Source: an uncultured Pseudoflavonifractor sp. | GTDB lineage: Bacteria; Bacillota; Clostridia; Oscillospirales; Oscillospiraceae | Length of the DNA stretch: 64,000 nucleotides | Direction: 5' to 3' | NCBI GenBank assembly: GCA_947577065.1 | Contig: CANPTT010000006.1 | Location: 1 to 64,000, forward strand | Shown: positions 60,503 through 64,000 of the stretch, piece by piece | Position numbering within the stretch: the stretch's first letter is position 1 | How the letters are laid out: each line of letters starts with the position of its first letter | Notes under the pieces: generated by a model | Told to the model about the DNA's origin: nothing | Databases searched by the model: none | What the model saw: only the letters and a program-made list of their open reading frames with translations | Made by a program: the position numbers and the translations under genes

Positions 60503-60524
60503 CTGTTTGATATTTCCCAAACAG
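60503..60524. promoter_or_regulatory. 22-bp palindrome upstream of flavoprotein 1
   Basis: CTGTTTG and CAAACAG are perfect inverted arms with an 8-nt centre (ATATTTCC), 24 nt before the flavoprotein start. Possible operator or short RNA hairpin. Confidence 0.5.
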
Positions 60525-60546
60525 TTCACTTTCCTCATGTTAGCAC

Positions 60547-60592
60547 AAAAAAATCCACACTGGAAATACCAATAAAGTATTCCAGCGTGGAT
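60547..60592 (-). terminator. Terminator of lysR (right-end locus)
   Basis: Read leftward, ATCCACGCTGGAATAC and GTATTTCCAGTGTGGAT form a stem followed by TTTTTTT. Confidence 0.85.
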
Positions 60593-60607
60593 AACTATAA
60601 CCTGTTG

Positions 60608-61489
60608 TTATGGCTCCTCAAAAGCCTCCAATAACCGTTTCAGCTCCTCCAGTATTGGCGACTGATTTTTCCTTCGCCACACACAGACACTTCCAAACCG
60701 TTCCGGGCCGTCCACTATAGGGATTCCCCTGTAATCATTGATGTCTATCGCTCCAAAGAGGGCCGAGCCTATCCCAACCGCATTGTGAAGCCTGACCTGG
60801 GCCAGAACGTCTCCCAGCTTCTCCCCCTCCGCCACAATATTGGGAACGATCCCCGCCTCCACACACACATGGATCGCACCGGTTCTGAACAGGGTCTCCT
60901 TGAAGATGACAAGGGGCTGATCCCGCAGCTCCTCCAGATAAATTTCCGTCCTTTCGCTGAACGGGTGTGACGTATGGACGATCACATGAAGAGGTCCCTT
61001 TAACAGATACCTGTATTCCACATCCTCCAGTCCCACTATACAGGCCTCCGGCAGAATCGCCACATCCATCTCCCCGGATATCAGGCTCTGCCTGACATTG
61101 GCAACGATATCATAAACCGTCTCTATCCGGATAGATGGAACAGGGTCTGTTCCGCCAAACACCCTCTGCATAAAATCCTTCAGATAGTCACGCATGACAT
61201 ACCCCACCCGCAGGGGGGGCTGGTTTTTCCATCCCACCTCCCGAAGCTTTTGCTTCAATCCAGCGCACTGCTGAAGGACCTGCTTGACCTCAGCAAGGCA
61301 CACCTCCCCCTCCGGTGTCAGGGTAGCCGTCCGCCCTGAGCGGATGAGCAGAGGGCAGCCCAGTTCCTCCTCCAAGCCCCGAATGGCCCGGCTCAAGGCG
61401 GGCTGGCTCACATGGCAGGCCTGCGCCGCCTTGGTGAAGTTCCGGTGTTGGGCCACGGCGATAAAATATTCCAGGATTTGCAGGGTCAT
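60608..61489 (-). CDS. LysR-family transcriptional regulator (right-end locus)
   Basis: A 293-residue LysR protein: the HTH is MTLQILEYFIAVAQHRNFTK, then ACHVSQPALSRAIRGLEEEL, and the substrate-binding domain begins near 90 (LRVGYVMRDYLKDFMQRVFG). The start is the ATG after AAAAAGGAGAG; the 172 extra codons of the track ORF run back through the upstream intergenic region and into the flavoprotein gene in another frame. It lies between two related flavoprotein genes, all leftward, and is driven by a copy of the acpP promoter. It most likely controls one or both flavoprotein genes; the effector is unknown. Confidence 0.9.
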   Translation of the reverse strand: MTLQILEYFIAVAQHRNFTKAAQACHVSQPALSRAIRGLEEELGCPLLIRSGRTATLTPEGEVCLAEVKQVLQQCAGLKQKLREVGWKNQPPLRVGYVMRDYLKDFMQRVFGGTDPVPSIRIETVYDIVANVRQSLISGEMDVAILPEACIVGLEDVEYRYLLKGPLHVIVHTSHPFSERTEIYLEELRDQPLVIFKETLFRTGAIHVCVEAGIVPNIVAEGEKLGDVLAQVRLHNAVGIGSALFGAIDINDYRGIPIVDGPERFGSVCVWRRKNQSPILEELKRLLEAFEEP

Positions 61490-61544
61490 GGAAACTCTCC
61501 TTTTTCGGGACGGGGATATGGTGCGCAGGGGCAAATTCACTATG

Positions 61545-61573
61545 ATAATAGGCAACATTCTCCGCCCTGTCAA
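61545..61573 (-). promoter_or_regulatory. Promoter of the right-end lysR gene (copy of the acpP promoter)
   Basis: On the minus strand: TTGACA, 17-nt spacer, TATTAT, identical hexamers and spacer length to the acpP promoter. Confidence 0.8.
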
Positions 61574-61621
61574 GGGAAAAATCAAAATTTTACTCCCTCT
61601 TCCCTTGACCGTTTTCCCCGG

Positions 61622-61664
61622 CACAGCAAAGGGCCCGGAAAATTTCTTTTCCAGGCCCTTTGCT
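61622..61664 (-). terminator. Hairpin after flavoprotein gene 2
   Basis: CAGCAAAGGGCCCGGAAAA pairs with TTTTCCAGGCCCTTTGCTG with one mismatch; the following T run is weak, as in copy 1. Confidence 0.65.
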
Positions 61665-61688
61665 GTATAAGGAGAGATGGTATATATC

Positions 61689-64000
61689 TTACTTATTGTT
61701 GGCCGCATTGGCTCCGGCGATCCGGCCGAAGACCACGGTGTCCACAGAGGCGTTGCCACCCACGCGGTTGCCGCCGTGGATGCCGCCGCAGACCTCACCC
61801 GCGGCATAGAGGCCGGGGATGATACCACCCTTGGCGGAGACCACCTTAGCATCGGCAGTGATCTCCACGCCGCCCATGGTGTGGTGTGCGGAGGCCACCC
61901 GCTTGCCGGCGAACCAGGGGCCCTCTTCCAGGCGCAGGGTGAACAGGGTCCGGCCCAGCTCATCGGCATAGGCACCGCCCTCCTGGGCCTTGTCATAGTC
62001 GGCATTGTAGCTGTCCACCGCGTTCTTCAGACGGTCAGCGGGCACATCAATGAGGGCGGCCAGCTCCTCCAAGGTGTCGGCCCGGTACATATAGCCGCCC
62101 AGGATCTTACCCTCGGTGTCGGCGGAGTAAGGATCGATACCCTGAGAGTCGTGGATCATCCAGTAGAAAGAACCGGGCTGCTTGATGATGGCGTTGCACA
62201 TCACGTCCCGGCGCTGATCCTCGGCCACAAAACGGTCTCCCTCAGCGTTGACGAAAATCACATCGTTGGAGCTGCGTCCCTTGTAAGGTACGATGCCCTT
62301 GGTGGAGCCGGTGAAGGGGTTGCCCAGGTGGAGCAGCTGGAGCTGGTCCATGTCCACGAAAGAGGCGCCGATCTTCTCGGCCATGAGGATACCGTCACCG
62401 GTGACCGCCTTCAGGTTGGTGGTGCCCACACCGGGTCCCAGGTCCTCCCAGGTGGCGCCCTCGCAGTACTTCTGCCGAAGCTCCACGTTACCCGCAAAGC
62501 CGCCGGTAGCCAGGATGACGCCATTGTTAGCCTTGATGGTGTAGGTGTTGCCGTTGGTATCGGTGGCAGAGACGCCCACCACCTTGTCGCCCTCCATGAT
62601 GAGCTCGGTGGCCTGGGTATTCATCAGGATCTCACACTTGTCCGGGTTCTTAGCCAAGGTGGAGGTATAGGCGTTGATGAAGCTGGAGCCGTTGTCCACA
62701 AAGCACCCGTGGGTCCGCTGATAGAGGGAGCCGGCGCCCTGGGTGATCTTGCTCTCGTCAAACTCCACGCCCAGGCTCTTGACCCAGTTGTAGCCGTCCA
62801 GAGCGTTGCTGCACATGATGTCCACCAGGGACTTGTTGGCCACCTTGTCGCCGGAGTTCCAGGTCTGGAGCGCGAACCAGGCGGGGGAATCGAACAGGCC
62901 CTTGGAGCCCGCCTTCTGCCATGCCTCATAGTCAGCCTTGACATCGGCCATGGCTTTCCTGTGCTCCTCGTTGACAGGCTCTTCGGAGATGGCCGCCTCG
63001 ATGGATGCCTTCACAGCGGCGGACATCTCTACGGAAGACTGAAGGGCCTCATCAGGAGTGTTATAGATGCCGCCGAAGACCAGCAGATTGCCGCCCAGGT
63101 AGGGGGCCTTCTCCAACACGATGACGTTGGCGCCCTCCTGCACAGCAGTGACAGCGGAGGCAAGGCCCGCGCCGCCGCCGCCCACCACCACCACGTCAGC
63201 ACTCTTGGTGATCTGGGTGGGGGGCACAGTCTCCCGGGTGCGGGGGGCCTTCAGGGCAGTCAGGTCGCTGGCGGCCAGGCTCACCGCGTTCTCCACGGCG
63301 CTCAGGATACCCCTGCTGCTGGTAGTGGCGCCGCTGACGGTGTCCACGTCCAGAGACTGATACTTCATGATATCACCCGTCACATTGTCCCAGGCGGTAT
63401 CGAAGATGATGGGTGTCTCGCCCTGGGAGACCAGCTCGATGCCGGTGATGGCATCGGCAGAAGTGGTCACCTTCACACGGATCATACTCACGTTGCCGTA
63501 GGCCTCCCCATCGTAGGTGCCGGGGGTGTAGGTCATGCTGCCGGCAGCCACCGCGCCCTTGGCGGTATTGAGGGCGGCCTTGACAGCCTCCTTGACGCCG
63601 TTGCTGGTATAGGTGGCGCCGGACACACCGTCAATGTCAGCACTGCCCGCGGCGATGATCTGAGCCTGCAAGGTCTCCAGAGCGGCTCCGCCGATGGCAG
63701 GGGTCTCCTCAGCACCCTCCAGGGTGCAGGCGGTGATCTTGCCGCCCACCACGGTGACGGTGGCGGTGACAACGCCGCCGAAGCCGGTAGCGGTACCGGT
63801 GTAGGTCCCGTCCCCACCGGCGGTGGGCAGGGTAATATTACCTATCAGCTTGGCGGTGTTGGGGTCATTCTTGTCCCACTCCACGGAGATACCCAGCAGC
63901 TCGCTGAGATAGCGGAGAGGCACGTAGGTGGCGCCATCATAGGCGAACACCTCAGCGGCATCCCCATTGGACTTGGTGGGGGTGACCACCTGGCCATTGA
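61689..64000 (-). CDS. Secreted FMN/FAD reductase with two FMN-binding domains (5' end outside window)
   Basis: A flavoprotein reductase of at least 770 residues, cut at the right edge: the frame stays open to position 64000, and upstream residues (NGQ before VVTPTKSNGD) match the stalk of the paralogue, so about 36 N-terminal residues are missing. Domains: copper-amine-oxidase-N-like stalk (VFAYDGATYVPLRYLSELLG), two FMN-binding domains in tandem with motifs DGVSGAT and DTVSGAT, then the FAD_binding_2 domain (VVVVGGGGAGLASAVTAVQE). Active-site motifs RFVAEDQRRDV, SAHHTMGGV and GGNRVGGNAS are present. It is clearly a relative of the 58362 protein but with one more FMN domain, suggesting a longer flavin electron chain. 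The acceptor is unknown. Confidence 0.87.
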   Translation of the reverse strand, partial: NGQVVTPTKSNGDAAEVFAYDGATYVPLRYLSELLGISVEWDKNDPNTAKLIGNITLPTAGGDGTYTGTATGFGGVVTATVTVVGGKITACTLEGAEETPAIGGAALETLQAQIIAAGSADIDGVSGATYTSNGVKEAVKAALNTAKGAVAAGSMTYTPGTYDGEAYGNVSMIRVKVTTSADAITGIELVSQGETPIIFDTAWDNVTGDIMKYQSLDVDTVSGATTSSRGILSAVENAVSLAASDLTALKAPRTRETVPPTQITKSADVVVVGGGGAGLASAVTAVQEGANVIVLEKAPYLGGNLLVFGGIYNTPDEALQSSVEMSAAVKASIEAAISEEPVNEEHRKAMADVKADYEAWQKAGSKGLFDSPAWFALQTWNSGDKVANKSLVDIMCSNALDGYNWVKSLGVEFDESKITQGAGSLYQRTHGCFVDNGSSFINAYTSTLAKNPDKCEILMNTQATELIMEGDKVVGVSATDTNGNTYTIKANNGVILATGGFAGNVELRQKYCEGATWEDLGPGVGTTNLKAVTGDGILMAEKIGASFVDMDQLQLLHLGNPFTGSTKGIVPYKGRSSNDVIFVNAEGDRFVAEDQRRDVMCNAIIKQPGSFYWMIHDSQGIDPYSADTEGKILGGYMYRADTLEELAALIDVPADRLKNAVDSYNADYDKAQEGGAYADELGRTLFTLRLEEGPWFAGKRVASAHHTMGGVEITADAKVVSAKGGIIPGLYAAGEVCGGIHGGNRVGGNASVDTVVFGRIAGANAANNK

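Larger units (their letters stand above)
61533..61688. repeat. Copy 2 of the duplicated flavoprotein-end / promoter segment
   Basis: Matches 58203-58361: CACTATGATAATAGGCAA, CCGCCCTGTCAAGGG, a shared AAAATTTT stretch, the GGCCCGGAAAA hairpin and GTATAAGGAGAGA. The middle is the least conserved part. Confidence 0.8.

Noticed and set aside
1-64000. tRNA, rRNA, CRISPR arrays, insertion sequences and prophage genes
   Set aside because: Read on both strands by eye, no tRNA-like T-loop/acceptor pairs, spaced direct repeats, transposase or phage structural ORFs were seen; a covariance-model search would be needed to be certain for tRNAs.

Overview
The window is about 64 kb of a high-GC (visibly near 60 percent) Gram-positive chromosome. 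Gene content points to an anaerobic member of the Clostridia, most likely an Oscillospiraceae gut bacterium of the Flavonifractor / Pseudoflavonifractor / Intestinimonas type. The signs are strong SD sites, sigma-A promoters with 17-bp spacers, an S-layer homology protein, an NadD-YqeK fusion, extracytoplasmic flavinylated reductases and TagO/WecB cell-wall genes. The genus is inferred from style, not from a database. I saw no tRNA, rRNA, CRISPR, prophage or intact insertion sequence.

Layout. 1-3.9 kb: end of a RibU-like ECF gene, a GH13 alpha-glucosidase and DNA polymerase IV, each with its own promoter or terminator. 3.9-8.6 kb: an N-acetylmuramic acid recycling locus, with a divergent MurR-type regulator facing murQ, a MurP-like PTS EIIBC and a MupG-type 6-phospho-muramidase. 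8.6-15.8 kb: an exported DNA/RNA nuclease, RecQ, a Tat-lipoprotein FMN/FAD oxidoreductase with a divergent LysR regulator, and a DUF815 ATPase. 15.9-22.2 kb: surface and envelope proteins of unknown role, a polysaccharide deacetylase, a collapsed MoxR locus, a phosphodiesterase/lipoprotein pair and three small unknown genes. 22.2-31.5 kb: WecB and TagO-type enzymes, TrpS and GltX from back-to-back promoters, a PfkB kinase, an ABC exporter, DegV and a papain-like hydrolase.

31.6-40.4 kb: a four-module SLH protein, LeuS, a membrane-anchored XRE regulator, ribosomal protein S21, a YqeG phosphatase and an endonuclease IV-like TIM barrel. 40.4-41.5 kb: a small AT-richer pair of genes and a 600-nt gene-free, hairpin-rich stretch. 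41.5-45.1 kb: a peptidase / acetyltransferase / VanX-like dipeptidase operon and an HxlR-flavodoxin pair. 45.1-54.8 kb: a leftward housekeeping block (smc, zinc-ribbon protein, ftsY, rph, rdgB, yhbY, nadD-yqeK, an LCP ligase, rsfS). 54.9-57.2 kb: a MATE exporter and a TIGR01906 membrane protein sit between smc and rnc-acpP. 58.2-64.0 kb: two related secreted flavoprotein reductases with a LysR gene between them; the second runs off the right edge.

The most distinctive feature is at the right end. The block lying between a flavoprotein stop codon and the next promoter occurs twice. One copy's promoter drives acpP-rnc and the other drives the lysR gene, which suggests that a flavoprotein-plus-promoter segment was duplicated. 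Together with the Tat-lipoprotein flavoprotein at 11.5 kb this gives three different extracytoplasmic FMN/FAD reductases in one window. They are candidates for anaerobic respiration of unidentified organic acceptors.
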